Assembly (NCBI GenBank): GCA_013397935.1
Contig: VZRN01001859.1
Span: 310,001 to 374,000, forward strand
Source of the DNA: Dasyornis broadbenti
Lineage: Eukaryota > Chordata > Aves > Passeriformes > Dasyornithidae
Length of the DNA: 64,000 nt
Direction: 5' to 3'
This document shows, piece by piece, positions 11,331 through 25,500 of the stretch. The stretch's first letter is position 1. The number at the start of each line of letters is the position of its first letter. The notes below the pieces were generated by a model that was not told the DNA's origin, did no database searches, and saw only the letters and a program-made list of their open reading frames with translations. Position numbers and translations under genes: made by a program.

Positions 11331-13690
11331 GAGCAGAGTTAGGTCCATGGTACAGTCTTTTGAAAAATCCCACTCCATATGGTTTTTAAAGAGTTAGTGA
11401 TGAACAAAAAGCACTGAAGTAATCTATACTTTTCAGATGGGATTTCTAACATACATATAATAACATCAGTGACACAAGAATTGAATGCATGGCGCTCTAT
11501 TAAATTCCATAAGCTGTAATACCATATTTCTAAAGCTGTGGGAATGTTAATATCTGTGTTTGCTCAGCAGCTGTGCTTTGCCACAACCTCGGGAATCTGT
11601 CTGTTTATGAATTAGTCAGAGGCAGGGGGGATGTCTCCATAACATGAATAGAATGGTGAGAATAGATGCAGGGCCTGAATAACCCAAGAGCTGTCTCTTC
11701 AACAGGCAGTGCTCCTCGAGAGACACACAGCTTCCTCAATGACTCTAATAAATCTAAATCAGAGAGACAACAGATAGGTTTGCATATGGACCCCATAAAT
11801 GCCACCCTAGAACATAAACTTTTGGGTTGAAACTTCTTTCTTTACCTTTTTCCGTAAGCACAAATTTAAGATAATTGAGTTTCTGCATTTGCTGAAGCTG
11901 GTGTTGTGAGAAGCACAGATGAATCTTTCCTTTTTCTTTTCATCACATATATGATGTTTACCACAATACCCACAAGGATTGAAATAGTTCTTTTTTTCCA
12001 AGAGAGTGGCAAAACTGCATTGCCAATATTTCCAGAAATGTAAATTTAAGATGAGCCTTTTTGGTATTATGATCAAAATATCTAAGTGTTTTAGAGTCAG
12101 AGTTGCCACTGCAGTTCAGTCCTTCTCTGAATTCCTAAAGCAGAGGGCTAATTTTCAGCCATACTTCACTTTTACAGTTTGTAATTTGAACAACAGTTGT
12201 TACAGCGTCAAGTCTAGGAACAGTCAGTCCTAACATTTAAATGCCTACGAGTTTTACGTCTGACTTTCAGTGGGATTTGAGAACTTCATTCCCATAGCTC
12301 TTTATAAAAAATCACAGATGAAGAATTTGTAACCATTACTGATTCTTTTAAATAAGTAAAATTCATGTGTAGATATATTTTTTTTTGTTACTGCCTCAAT
12401 GAAAAGTGCCATGTCATCTTCTGGTGCCAAGGATCTGCTTGGGCAAACTGACAACGATGAGCAACAACGAAAACTGACAACTTCATAACCTTGCCAAGTA
12501 TTAGGAGAAAATGCCTGTTCATCCTGCCTGTGGTGTATAAGGGGCTCATTATGGCCAAAAATCCAAGATGCTGCTCTGTGGGAAGAGAATGTCATGACTC
12601 AAGTTGTTTCCTGTTCAAATAGGAAATAGTAAAAGCAAATCTAATAGCATTAGCAATATCTTAGCACACCCTGGGTCTGACGTGTGAGTCGAGAAACAGA
12701 GGTTGAGAAGGTCCTCCAAGCTTACATGGTAAATACCAAGGTGCAATTTGGTGGCAGGGTATATCAGAGACAGGTATCTCTTAAGAGACAGGTCTCATCC
12801 TGCAGAAAAGAAAGAAACAAATTTTATTAAATTCATCTTTAAGTCACTCGGTGTATTGATGTAATGTATTTTCAAAGCGAAGTGCCATTCAGCAAGGGCA
12901 GTGACATCAGTTTTCACAGCACATATCTCAACATTCATGTGACATATCGAACAGAGAGCAAATGTAGCAGAATTTACCATTCCCAATAAAGCTGAGCTCA
13001 GATAGACACTATGTGAGGTATTCTACCTATAAGATATTATGATATCACGTGAATTTGCAAACTATAAATTTCATTTTTCCCTTTCCAACTGATCCTAGAA
13101 CTGATGCCTTCAGAAATGTCAAGAACATAAAAAAATAGACAAATAGACATATTCCATGTTTTAGCAATGTTAAAAGCCAAGGCAACATGTATTTTGTCTG
13201 CAAGGATGCACAAATGATCTGTTTATGTTACCAATGTATCCAATATACCACCAGCTGGAAATGTTTCCCAGCAGCAGAAAGAAGATTGGGCCAAAGCATG
13301 AAATATTTCTAAAGGTTTCTGCAAAAGACGGCACGTAAGGTGAGTTTCCTTTTTATTTACTATAAAGAAACCAAACTTTTGGAGTGAAAAGACTTTCCAA
13401 AATCTTTCATATTAAAAACACCATATGTAACATTTTCCCATCGTACAAAGTAATCACCTTTTTTTTTTTTTTCCTTTTTCTATTCAGGACCTCCAGCAAG
13501 ACAGACGTTTTCCTATGAGTAAACAACAAGCTTAGAATTTTCCAATGAGAAAATGAAATTTCCCAGGCAACTTTCATGTTTTTTGATTATTTATTTTTTT
13601 CCTTCTACTTCAATCATTCCTGGAGTGGAAAGAAACCATTTAGCAATGTAAAGCAATACTACAAAATAGTTCAGTGACAGGAAGTGAAAA
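11331..13690. other. Non-coding DNA, no gene seen
   Basis: Chance frames of up to 100 codons occur on both strands around 11800-12600, without domain content. A T run lies near 12379-12387 and another at about 13459-13472. No repeat family is recognised. Confidence 0.55.
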
Positions 13691-13722
13691 ATATTGTATC
13701 TTGTGGGGAAATTACACAGTCA

Positions 13723-13878
13723 TCTAATTAGACAGGATATTGTGACATGTAATTAGTTTATGTTTGCTGAGTACTTAAAAAAATGCAAAGCTCTTTATAA
13801 ATGCTAATGATTAATATTTAACCTAGGCATATATAATTAACAAAAGCCTCTTGTAGGTAAAACATTAGGGCTAATTAA
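13723..13878. promoter_or_regulatory. Candidate homeodomain-site cluster
   Basis: Five homeodomain core sites occur in 156 bp: the palindrome TCTAATTAGA (13723-13732), TAATTAG (13750-13756), TAATGATTA (13805-13813), TAATTAA (13834-13840) and CTAATTAAC (13871-13879). Homeodomain proteins bind TAAT cores, and palindromic TAATTA pairs favour paired-type and LIM-type dimers. AT-rich DNA gives such sites by chance, so the density is only suggestive. No promoter or gene lies next to it. Confidence 0.25.
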
Positions 13879-15042
13879 CAACCCTATTTTCATATCATAT
13901 TCTACATTTCCCTAAGATGCTAGAACCTTGCTTTAAAGAATAAAATACTGAATCCGTAAACTGATCTTCAATATCAAAACAGGAATTCAAATTTTGGGTT
14001 TAGGTTTTGGGGTTTGCTTTTTCTTTTGATAAAAATGTATCCCACATAATATCATATAGTTACTCTTCTCCTAAGTATTTGTGGGGTTGTTTTTGGAAGG
14101 ATTCCACCTAACCAAGTCTTACTTGACTTCTGAAAATTAAGGACATTAAATTACAGTAGAGTTTGGCAGCAGAATGAGCAGCCATCTTTCCCATTTCACT
14201 ATAATAGATAAAAGTTGGAGGTAATTCCACAATGTCAGTGTACTCACAACAGCATGAACCATGGCAGGTGAGAATTAAACCAGGCCTATCATAGCCAAGG
14301 CAAAGGTCAAATCTGGGATCCAAATCAGGTAATGTGGTGGAAGCTAGTAATACTCTTTGTTGATTATGACAAAAGACCAGTTTTTTTTGCATTCAAACAA
14401 CCGAAGTTCAATTCAAAAGACAGGGGAAAAAAAAATCTTGAATTGCAAAAATGAAGTGGCAGAGGTCTGTTACATAGCAACCCTATATTTAAGCCAAAAA
14501 TAACCTTTTATAATATATAGTATTTATACAAAGAAAAATGATTTCTGCTATTTCCATTCAGCTTGTCTGTGTAGGTTTTACAACTGTAAATTTTGCTTGT
14601 TACATGCTTGAACTTTAGCATCACATTTTAACAATAAAAATGTTGTGCACTTACATTTTTGTTTTCCTTTGGTTCTTCAAGGAAAGTTTAAAATTCTTGT
14701 TTTCTGTACAGGAAATAGAATCTGATGTTCAAATAAAAAAGCCCCAAACAACTTGTCATAACCAAACTTTGATTTTGTGGTTTGTATCATAAGAATTTTC
14801 CTCAAATAGAAGTATATTATTCTGCTGATCAAAATGTACCTTAACGCATGTAAGATGAGCAATACCTGTATCATTATTAAACACTTAACTGATGAAAAAT
14901 TGAGTTAGAAAATCCTCCTAATCAGTAGGATTAAAATAGAGACAGTCTCCAAGGATATACTTGCAGGCTGTTTTAGTGAGAGATTGCACAAAACACTCAC
15001 AAAGTGGGACAGAAACAGAAGGAAAAACATGGGGTGAGTAGG

Positions 15043-15060
15043 AAAAAAAAAAAAAAAAAA
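15043..15060 (+). repeat. Poly-A run
   Basis: Eighteen A residues, then G and six more A. No retroposon body is recognised upstream. Confidence 0.75.
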
Positions 15061-18000
15061 GAAAAAATCCATCCATGACACATATTAGAGCAATGTGAGA
15101 AAATAAAAAAGCAATAAACGAAAATAGATATTGAATGAAATCAGTGCCTGGAAAGCTGAAGGAACAAAATGTGCCTAATGACTGTCCTGCAAACCTTTAC
15201 TGAGGAAAATGTTCTGTGCTCATGCAAACAGGTCTATTTTTGTTAGCAGGACTGTCCATGTAAGGATAAAACTTTGGAGCTGAGTTCCTGAAAGGCTTAA
15301 GTATACTTATTTGCTTGTTCATGTCTTAGTAAAATAATGTAATCTGCCATCTCCACTTCTCAAATAAATCTTAACACTAATTTCTAAGATTGAAAATCAA
15401 CAAAATATATTTACTGTATATACACTGAGACAGAGTTCTTAGCTTCTTTTGAGTGAGTACTTATCCAGTGGTCTTTTTTCTTCGTCTGAAGCTAGTAATT
15501 GAGAACATGACCCTTTAAATTTCTATCCACTGGGTCTAAGAATCAGAGCAATATTTTAAATTATTTCACAAAAAGAATCCAGCTAATATCAAAGAAACCC
15601 CCAACACATTCAAACTTCCAGTTTGATCGCTACAAGTTTTCCTCTCCAAGCTCTGAGGATTACATACCAATGTTATTTTTCAAATTATTGTTTCGGTTTC
15701 CTGGACTCATGATAACTTTAGGTAAAGACATACTTTCATTCCAGCTGATACACGATCTTCTTTTAGTCTGTAGCTGAATTAATTTAAAATTACAGAAATA
15801 CACAGAAAGTGGAGACACAAACCAAGTGGTCTTAACAGATGTGATCTCATCAGGGTTCCATTTGTTAAAGGAAATCATTGAATATTAACTAAAAGTTAAT
15901 TAGATCTAATTGCCAATTAGAAAGGAAAAGTAATTTGAAACTATCTGCTGCCAATGTCTTATTATTACCTTTGAGAAGCTTAAATCTTGAAGAGGGTATG
16001 CTACCTGCCTATGTATTCGTTCTAGTATGCTAAGTCCATTGCTAAATTCTGGTTAGTTAAAGATAGTCTCACAGATCCCAAGAGACGCAAAGGAAAAGGC
16101 AAACCACTGGTCTTGAAACACCAGGAATACTGAAGGACTGACTAACTTGCCCTGTTTAGAAGAACATTTGCTTTTCTCTTAGTTTTGTTTTCCAAAGTTC
16201 TTAATTTTGAGAAACAGGTAAAGTGAAACCAGTCTATAAAGGGACGCAGAGATAATTCTGAAAGTGGAGAGAGTTCTGTCTGTCCAAATGAAGTGGTAAG
16301 GAGCAGGGGTTGTAGGGCACGGACTTCACAAGATGGTGATAAGTGAAGACATTTTATCGTAAAAATTCAGGGTTCTTAAACTGTTACATTGTTATGAGTT
16401 TCCATACTTGTGAGGCACAACAAACGTGTTTAACCAACCACCATAAACCACGACAGGAACACGCTTCAGGTATAACCAATCACTAACCCCACACTGTGAG
16501 CACTAATTGGTTCTAACAGTTGTTTTCCAGTTACGTAACTTGTTTTTCACCTCTAGTTTAGCTGAGTCATTCCCAGAATGCACTCTGGTTAGCCAAAGTA
16601 GCAGAAGTGAGCAAGGATTTTACAAGGGCAACAAGGCCTTCAGTTTGCAAGGCCTTTCTGCTCCGCGACAGCAAGGAGCCAGTGGGCTGAGATCTGTACA
16701 TAACTCACAGCCTTTGCACCCGGGACCATCAGCACTACAGTGAAGGTGACACATCCATTGCTACAAAAACAACTCTGTTTACTTTGTCTAGTAGGTAACC
16801 CTAGTAAAACACAGGCCTGGAGAGACAAGAACTCGAGTTTTCCATGGGTCAAACACTTCTTCTACATATTTAGGGAAATAAAAAAGTACTGTGACATACA
16901 TCATAGCTGAGAAAGAAGAGTTGGCAAGAATGCAAGGCCATATGGAGTGTTGAGGTCAGTCAGTGACTCTCTTCTGCACTGAACTGTTCTGATGCCTCTT
17001 TGAGAACTAATGTGAGCAGTGGTGTGAGCAAGTTGGAGAAATGCTTCCTGTTTTCTCCTCAACTTCTCTCCCAACTCAAGGAAACTCAGGGTATGGTGTA
17101 GTTGGCACAGTAAGTCACTGGGAAAATAATCCAAAATGTCAGATTTAGGAACTTAGTTCAGGGCCTGTTTTTTTATTATTAACCTGGCCCTTAATTTTTC
17201 AAATTAAATATTTTAATGAGAAGTATAGCACAAGAAACTGCAACTTATCTTTGAACCCATCTCATAAAAACCTGGACCTACCTAATAATTCCAATTCTTG
17301 AAGGGCCATCATTGTTAATCAGCCAAGTTGCTTCAGCTGGCTTCTAAAATTCCAGGCAGAAGAGACAACATATCCTATCAATTCAAGCATTTAGGAGGAC
17401 AGTGCTACAATAATCTGAAATCTCTGCATAGCTTTCTTCAAGAAAGGTTCCACTCATGCAAAAAAAAATCCCGTAAGAATTCTAGTCTTGCTGCTTAGCA
17501 AAAAACCCCCAATATATGAATATTTTTAACCTTTCCACTTGAGATTCTCTATTGCCTTACAGGTATTTTAAAGTGAGATTAGTATAACTTGTCTTGGATT
17601 TTCTTGATTTGAAGGAATTTGCTGTGAGTTGATATGAACTGCACTTTATTTTGCAATTAAAATGTATATGTCAACTTCTTCATGTGAGCTGCCCTACTTA
17701 GTCACTCAGCAGAGTCTACTGACACCTTTCACTGCAAAATCCACATGATGGATTGGATCCTCTTTTTCAGAACCATTTCCAACGCAGAAAATTTGTCAGC
17801 ACTTCAGTGAAACATTGTTGTGCCAACCCACTGGGCTGATTTTGAAGATCTTTAGATAAGATAATATCACACTGTGTGAAATAATAATTGATGGATATCT
17901 CCAGGCACCTTTTACTACGTTTATGTTCTGGATTCACATTACAGAGCACACTTTTATTAAAAGAATTATTAGACCCAGCCTTAAGGCTACTGTGAGAAAG

Positions 18001-19959
18001 TTTTGAAAGAAAGAATAGAAATTCACATCTCAGGTCTTACTATGAAATTAAAGATCTACTGAGATGAAAGTGACATGTAAATTCTTTCCCATGCTTCTAC
18101 ACATAAATAGTATTTCTGCCTTAAGGATTTAAGGAAATATTTAATAATACTTTCTATGATGACAAAGAACTATTTATTTTTTGGTTTAGATCTCTTCTTA
18201 AACAAACTGTCTATAATCTGGATATTTTCCAGTTCCAAAATGACCTTTTTGTAGCATAATGTTTATTCTTAACAAACAATTGTTGTCAGCAGCCTGTGCA
18301 AATCCTTAGTAACCACAAAGACATTCTGTGGCAAAGTATCTAGCCTCTTCTATATTTGTTTTACAGTTTCTGAGTGTAAATATAAATAAACCAGCAAAGA
18401 ATCAGTAAGAGTGAAAACAACAGCAGAAAAAGTATTCACCAAAATTATAGGAGAAAAGTAGGGTCAACAAAAATTCATCTATCAATACATTGCAGGAGAT
18501 TCCGTTACTGAATCAGGCTGGTTCCATAAATACCAGAAATACAGAGATATATTTGGTTTCTCCTTTTCTACTTTTGTTTCATACTCTATGCCCTCATTCA
18601 GCACACATTTACTTATCTTAGGTTGAGCAGTTACATTGCTCTGTTGATCAAAAATAACTCAGGATATTACAAAGCATATTCTGATAAAACCTTTTCACGT
18701 TATGAAAGTATCTTCCAATTTATTTTTTTTAGATTCTCTTTTCCTTTTCAAATGACACATACATTCACTAAATGGTGGGGTGGAAAATGAGGAGCCAGGG
18801 AGCATCTGCTTTATAACAGTAACTTTCACTCTTGAAAGAAAACTTAATTCCTTGCCTCTTGTCTTCAGAAAACAAGCAGAAAGTTTTATTGCTTAACAGA
18901 TTTACACAGAAGATGCTATTTGGTGCACAGAATGTATTCCTAGTACTTATAAGAGTAATCCCAACAGATAACTAGCAAAGTCACCTACCAAATGACCTTA
19001 TGTGGAACTCTGTAGCTTGTCTATACTATCAGTATTACATTCTTGTTTGTATTGTGCACAGTAAACTTCACAGATATTTTCTAATCTCAGAAACCATGAG
19101 GAAATTCTTCACCACATGAAATTTCACAAACACTGTTTTGTTGCACTCAGTGGGAAAGGCTGACCTTTTTGTTGTCATAGTACAAACCTCTCCCTTGTCA
19201 GCAAACAAAAATCCATTATCTGTTAGTAATAGAGGGCCTATGGCACAGAGACAGGACTACTATTAACCCTTCGGTCTTGGTCCTGCATCCAGCCCAGGTC
19301 AAGCTTAAAATGTGACATTCTTCTGCACAGAGACCACATCTTCTTCTTTTGTGTAAACAGTCATGACAAGTTTTTTAGGGTAAATTATACTTAACAGTAG
19401 GGGAAACAAAAGAAAGCAGATATGGTTAACTAATTTTATTCAGTCTGATTAAATTTCTACCATCAGTGATTGCATGTTCACCTGGAACTTGCTACATTAT
19501 TTAGCAGTGGAAGTTAGGTTTACATCAGGGGCTTGGACAAAGCTTAACAAAGGCTTAAGAAATGCCCCTCTTTTCAGCTATTTTGTTTTTTCAGCCTGCT
19601 GTTAATTCATAGCTTAAATTATCACATTTGCATTCCTTATGCTGGGGTTTCCACTCTTGGAGGCCAAAACTGAAGTCAAGTCACAGGCAAGCAGCTCTTG
19701 GTCTTGCAGAACCCCCTAGGCAGTGTGCAGAGTAGGAGACCACAGTCCGGCTATGGTGTGGGTTTGGAATCTACACGCTGGTTCACTAATAAAAGATGTG
19801 GCAGATTCATACTGGCGACATCAGTGGCACAGCATCTGAGCTAAGGAGCTGAAAGGCATCATAGGACACCAGACAGAGTTGTTGGTGTCTTAGGTACTGG
19901 CAGCAACACCCTGAGCGAACATCTAGTTAAAGAAAATTTAAAACAAAGTCGAGAGTTTA

Positions 19960-20000
19960 TGGCCTGATGCAAAATCCATTAAAGTCAATGGAAAGATGTC
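19960..20000. repeat. Fragment of ancient sauropsid palindromic repeat
   Basis: GGCCTGATGCAAAATCCATT followed by AAAGTCAATGGAAAGA closely resembles the GGCCTGATCCAAA-CCCATTGAAGTCAATGG module of a repeat common in turtles, crocodiles and birds. I recognise the module but not a certain family name. Only about 40 bp are clear. Confidence 0.45.
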
Positions 20001-21482
20001 TATCTAGAAGCATTTGAAAACCCCAGATGTCAGTAAGAAATGGGAAGGCTCTAGGGTTCCTAAGAATAATAGAGCAACATCTGTAACTTAATGGACCTTA
20101 CCATTGGCAATAAATATGAAGAGGTTCCACTGAGAAAGTTGATGTAGAAATGAATATGGGATAAATGGCAGAACTTTACCCAAGTCTAGGATGGAAATCT
20201 TAGGACAGTCACGAGAAAAAAAAAAATTTCACAGGAAGATAATTATGTATTTTGCCCTCTTTGTCCCTATGACTCATTACACAGTAAGTTCAATAGGGGC
20301 AGAATTTTGATGCAGGGGGAATACTGAGCCATATTTTAGCTCTTTGGGATCTGACCCATTTTCACTGTTTCACTGATTGAGTAGCCTGTGGCTTTTGTTC
20401 TTTAAAGCTTGATATTTGCATTTGGTGGGCAATTTTGAATTGCTACAGTTATTTACATAGTGGGCAAATTTCTCTTTTGTTTGGTGGCTAGTTTTCAATT
20501 GTTTTTTTTTTTTAAATTTGGTTTGTTTTCCCTATGGTAATGGGGCTTGACAGCATAAATCCCTTTTGGGGAAATTGGACATATGTAGCTTTTAATTTCT
20601 TCTGGAGAAAGGAGCAGATAAATTAAAAGTAGCAGGATGTTTCTCACAAAAGGACAAATTTTCTACCCAGCTTAGAATAACTTTGTGGGAGAGAGCCTAC
20701 TCCCTGCTGGGGAACAATTGCCATTGGCTCAGCACACTCCCAGTAGGCATGTCATTTTATCACAGTTTCCCTAAAGTTCCCTTAGTGCCATGCATAACAG
20801 AGTCACCATAGAGTTACAAGAGGATTCATGCAAGAGAGAAGGTCCCAGTCATTCCAATGAGAATATTGTTTGGGTGAAGAGTTCATGGTTTAGCCTCCAA
20901 ACAGGAATGATCTTTTAGGTAAGATATTAATGAAACTCTGGGTTTGACTGCAGGGTATCTCATAGCCTCTTGTGTGGCCATGAATAAGGCTCCTTATTTC
21001 TTCGTGTCTTGGTTACATACTAGCACTGATTCCTTCTCTTGCAGAAGTGTTCTGAGGAGTTCATTAATATTTGTGAAGTATTTAAATGAAGAACTTACTG
21101 AAGAAGAAATAATTCAGGGCTGGGCGCCTTCATGCACACTATTATTCCCAGCACAAAAGAAAACAAAACAAATCCCCAATTGACTCAGAGTGTTGAGGAA
21201 GCGTTCTTCCATGTTCTCCAGATGGAATAAAATCTCAGTGTATACAAAATATCAATGGGACAAGCAATTGTGCTTGAATCAGAAACTTTGACGCTGTGCC
21301 TCAACTTAACTAGAACCATCTGCTCGTGCATGAACAGTAGTAAAAGACTTGAAAAAAAACCACAAAGCAGAGCTCATGCACAAAACCGGATGATAAGTAA
21401 GTATCACTAGAGTTCAGTTCATTGCAAAGTGACAAGAACAAATCTATCAGATGTACTCAAGAATAGGCAAACAGGTCCAATT

Positions 21483-21499
21483 AAAAAAAAAAAAAAAAA
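21483..21499 (+). repeat. Poly-A run
   Basis: Seventeen A residues between TT and TTCCTCAAC. No element body is recognised upstream. Confidence 0.75.
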
Positions 21500-22365
21500 T
21501 TCCTCAACAAGTTTAACCCTGCAATTAGTCACCATAATTTAGTGATGTAACAATTAACTGCATCTTAAGTCATAGTCAGAAGAGCAAAAAGCTTTCTGTG
21601 AGATGAAGGCATAATCTGGAAAGCAAAACTTATGAATTTGATCCCTGGTACCTGCAGTCAGTACCTTGGAAAATAATGTTTGTAATGCCTTGCAGAACCA
21701 ACACGGCTAGCTCAATTACCAGGTCAGACAGACGTTCCTTTGAAAATTTGGTTTACAGTCTGCTCAAAAAGATGCACAGTACATGACCAGAGGGGAAAGC
21801 AAGAAATATGAATTCTAATATAATGCTCAATTTTTTGATGTGTTTATTACTATTTTCCCTCAGATTGTCTTCAATGTTTTAAATCTTCAGCCTTGGATTT
21901 ACAGAAGAAAGTATTCATGGAGGTGAGGGAGCAGTCAACCAGTATTACAAAATAAAAGTATTTTAAGTTGCAGGTGGATCCTCATGAGATGCAAGTGGCA
22001 AGCAAGCTCAAATGAAATGAATACAGAATCTGAATCACATAAAATTTACTTCAGGATTCTAGCAATATTGTCAATATGCTCCGGTACATTTGATTTTGAG
22101 TAATACATTTTATATTTCATTATTCTATTACATTAGAACAGTTACTCTACAATTAATAAGAACTGATTACTTTCTCTAATGAGTCATTGTTTACCATTGT
22201 AGACTATTAGTTTAGCTTAAGGTCTTGAGCCTAAAAACACAATTTTTGCAAAACACTTAAGGCAATCATAAGTCCATAGAAGCCTTCCATATAACCTATT
22301 TTACTGACAAACAATTACATTTTAGATTGAAGAGGTGAAATGATTAAGAATATTTGACTTAGTTG

Positions 22366-22580
22366 CCATGACAGCATGCATTTTTCATCAGGCAGAGTGT
22401 AATTACTACAATTTCAATGATGTAAAATCAAGAAAGATGATAACAAACAGCAGAACCATGGAGATATTGCCATTGCAACCAGGTTGCCATGGCAACAGTG
22501 ATAATAATCTCAGTGATAGATGTTTTCTCTTGCTCTTTCCATTTTGTACGGTTATAACATTCAGAGCCAGTTTTTACCAC
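22366..22580. promoter_or_regulatory. Candidate regulatory block with two tandem X-boxes
   Basis: GTTGCCATGGCAAC at 22483-22496 is a perfect 14-bp palindrome and matches the optimal RFX-family X-box in both half sites. ATTGCCATTGCAAC at 22466-22479 matches it at 12 of 14 positions, with the two site starts 17 bp apart. RFX proteins bind X-boxes as dimers and control ciliary and neuronal genes; an RFX dimer on each site is therefore plausible. The surrounding 200 bp look compositionally mixed, unlike the AT-rich background, as conserved elements often do. Function and target gene are inference, since no transcription start can be located nearby. Confidence 0.45.
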
Positions 22581-22599
22581 AGCTTTTTATAGTTTATTA

Positions 22600-25500
22600 G
22601 ACTGTCAAAATAGTTTATGAGATGTTGTTGCAAAGGAAATGACTGAGTTCCGCAGCCTAATAAAAATGCCAAATACTCTGTTTACATACTGCTCCAGCAT
22701 TTAACAAACATTAAAAAATTGTATGAAAAATGATTTGATATTGTATCTGTATTAATCAATTTGCAAGGCATAAGCTCTGTCACTGAAGGTCAAATGAATA
22801 CCTTCCAAGCATTACTTTTAGAGAGTCCTTTTAAAGTTTATTCTTGACACCATGCTGCCAACTCCTTTCACCTGAGCTGTGCAAAGCATGCAGCTCACAG
22901 GAAATGCTTCAAAATACTAGTAGGTAGTTAGCTAGAAAAGTCATATTCATGATTTAAATAATTTAGGAACATTCATTTACTTGACATCAAAGAAAGGGTC
23001 AAGGCAGATTAAATAATCCTTTATTTGCTGAACCTCTGCATAGCCAGGAGATACTGTAAGAAAAAGTAAGATAATGTGTGCATGTTTTTCGTAGATGTGT
23101 ATAAGTAGACATACACACAAACTATTGTGTGCATGTGCTATTTCATGCAGTATGTTTGAAGTGTATATATGAAGACAGAGAATAAATAACATCTTCACAC
23201 TGTTACCTCCTATGCTATAGAGATATCAGAAGGCATTGATTAGTAGAGGAAGGATTGAGATTTACCTCTGAAACAGAAAGGACCCCCTTTTTCATAGTTT
23301 TAAAGACTGACTTCTAAATCTGAAACAATAACTCTTAACAGTAACTCAATAACCCAATAACTCCTAAATAATAAGCTCTTAGGGAGCAATGTAATTTTAA
23401 TGGGAATTTTTAGAATTGCTTGCAAAAGAAATAGTTAAATATCAATTTTTATTTTTCCCTATCTTTTTCTCCCAAAGCTTAGCAACAGTCACAATCCATC
23501 TCAAAAAATCATTATGTACATATTCTGAGAAATAAACACATTTAAATTCTGAATATGACTATTAAAAATTATTGTTCTTTATTGAAGTTACCCCAGATTT
23601 ATACCCATAACTAAAAGAATTGCTAGGACTGTAGCTTTTCCTACCATCCAGTTTGACCAGCTGCCTTACTCACTTGCTCAACACTGAGACCTTCAGTAGA
23701 GAACAATACCCAGTGAGAGGAAGGGAGGGACTCTTAAAATGTTGTGGTTAAACAGGTGGATAGAGGGACAGGAAGATGCAGAAAGGACATGAATGATTAT
23801 GAATTTCTTTGAGGTGTTAATGTGGATTTGGGGACCAACATGGGAGACTGTTGCCATAATACCAAGACACTGGTGACTGATGGCATCAGTTTCAGTTATG
23901 CTGCTCCTCAAAACTCTTGTATTAAGGAGTGCAGCTCCTTCCTCATTTGGACCTGGCTCTGCTCATCCCATAATATGTAGAGGCAAATGTGCATATTGTA
24001 TTTCCTCAATGAAAGTGGATATATTTCCAGTTTTGAGAACTTTTCACAGATTCTAAAGTTTTTCTTTGGTGTTTGAGACAACTATGACCCACAGTTATCA
24101 GTCACTCTTCACTCTTGGTTATCTCTTTAGAAAATAGAATAAAATACAGCAAAAGTAATGAAGAAAGCCAAAGCATTTCTTAGCAGAACACTACAAAATT
24201 CTACTGTCTTCTTATTCTTTTGGTGCTTATACTTTTGATAAACTGGAGGATTTCAAATTTTAACTCATGCTTAGTGGAAAAAAATGAATAGGTATGTATC
24301 TACCCCAAGCCAAATATGAACTTAAATGTATACACCTCATTATAGTTAATGGATAACATATGTTTACATTTGCTATGTTGCTAGGAAAATTTTGCTATAG
24401 ATGTTAAATGTGTAACAACAAGCCTGTGTGGGTGAGAGAGGAAGAGAAGGAAGTCTGGTCTCCGAGAAGATCCACTATAAAAGATGACAAACGATACTCA
24501 TCCAAAATTCATAATTGCCGATGCACTCAGAGATGTTTTAAGCCTACTCATTTTGTTGCGACTACAGGACCAATCCTAACAGCACATTTCATGTAATGTC
24601 TTCAGTTGAGTTTTATCGGATTCTGAAACTAGGGCACTTTTTTTTATATCAAAAAATTTTGCAGTGAGAATGGGGTTCTGGTATTCAAATATAATTCCCT
24701 TGTCTCAATTTCATTTTATTATCCTTAATTATGCTTCCTTGAAATTAAATAATTTGGGTTCAAGACTTGTTGCTGAAGATCAAATACTTGTAGCTCAATT
24801 TTCTTTTTATTTATGATTTTATTAAACTATATGCTTTAGACACAGTCAGCTTAACACAAACATTTTGCCTGAATGTCCTTTTACTTGTGTTCTTATTAAT
24901 ACTAAATATAAATCTACCCAAAAAAATCCCCAAAAATGAATTCAATAATAAAAAAAATCTAATTGGTAGGGTGAGTAAAGGGAAAGAATAAGAATACTTT
25001 AAGGTACTTTAAATCTTTGTTTGAAACTAAGAGGTTTGCAGGAAGGTGGCATCGCTTTAAATAAGCTTCTCAACCCAAAGATGCCCATCCCTCCAGTCAA
25101 CTCACCATTTCTGCTGCTGTTCTTTAAAGCACTTTCCAGATTCATGGTATCTTTTTCTGATAATGTGCAGCCAAAACCCCCCACCACCATGCAGCAATCT
25201 AACTGAGATGACATCGAAGCTGCAGAGACACTGTTACTTGCCTCCTCTACCACATGATGTCTTTGTGCATGCAACCTAAAATTGCACTGCCCTTTTTCTG
25301 GCAGCTGTTACATATCGTAAACTGATGAATACTTTGCTGTTCACAGTTAATCGCTTGTGATTCTTGCACCGTTATTACTTCCCAGGTTTGTCTCCTTCAT
25401 CAAATGAACATTCTTGCTTTACGTCTGCCAAATGTTATTATACATTATGCCAAATTTAATTTTTCTCTTTTTTTTTGTTTATACAGTTAGAGAACACAGT

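Larger units (their letters stand above)
13890..22360. other. Non-coding DNA, no gene seen
   Basis: Long unique stretch with A runs at 15043-15060 (18 A) and 21483-21499 (17 A) and a T run near 20503-20514. A locally GC-richer part at about 19640-19930 includes an AATAAA and could be a decayed LTR, but I could not find paired termini. Open frames are short and lack domains. One older repeat motif at 19960-20000 is listed separately. Confidence 0.5.

Noticed and set aside
11034..11378. 114-codon minus-strand frame that reads like protein
   Set aside because: It overlaps modules of an old interspersed repeat (CCACTGAAGTTAATG type), which explains the better composition without a gene.
19640..19930. 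Possible LTR (AATAAA, GC-richer, ending near GAGCGAACA)
   Set aside because: I found no matching TG start and no target duplication around it, so the ends cannot be supported.
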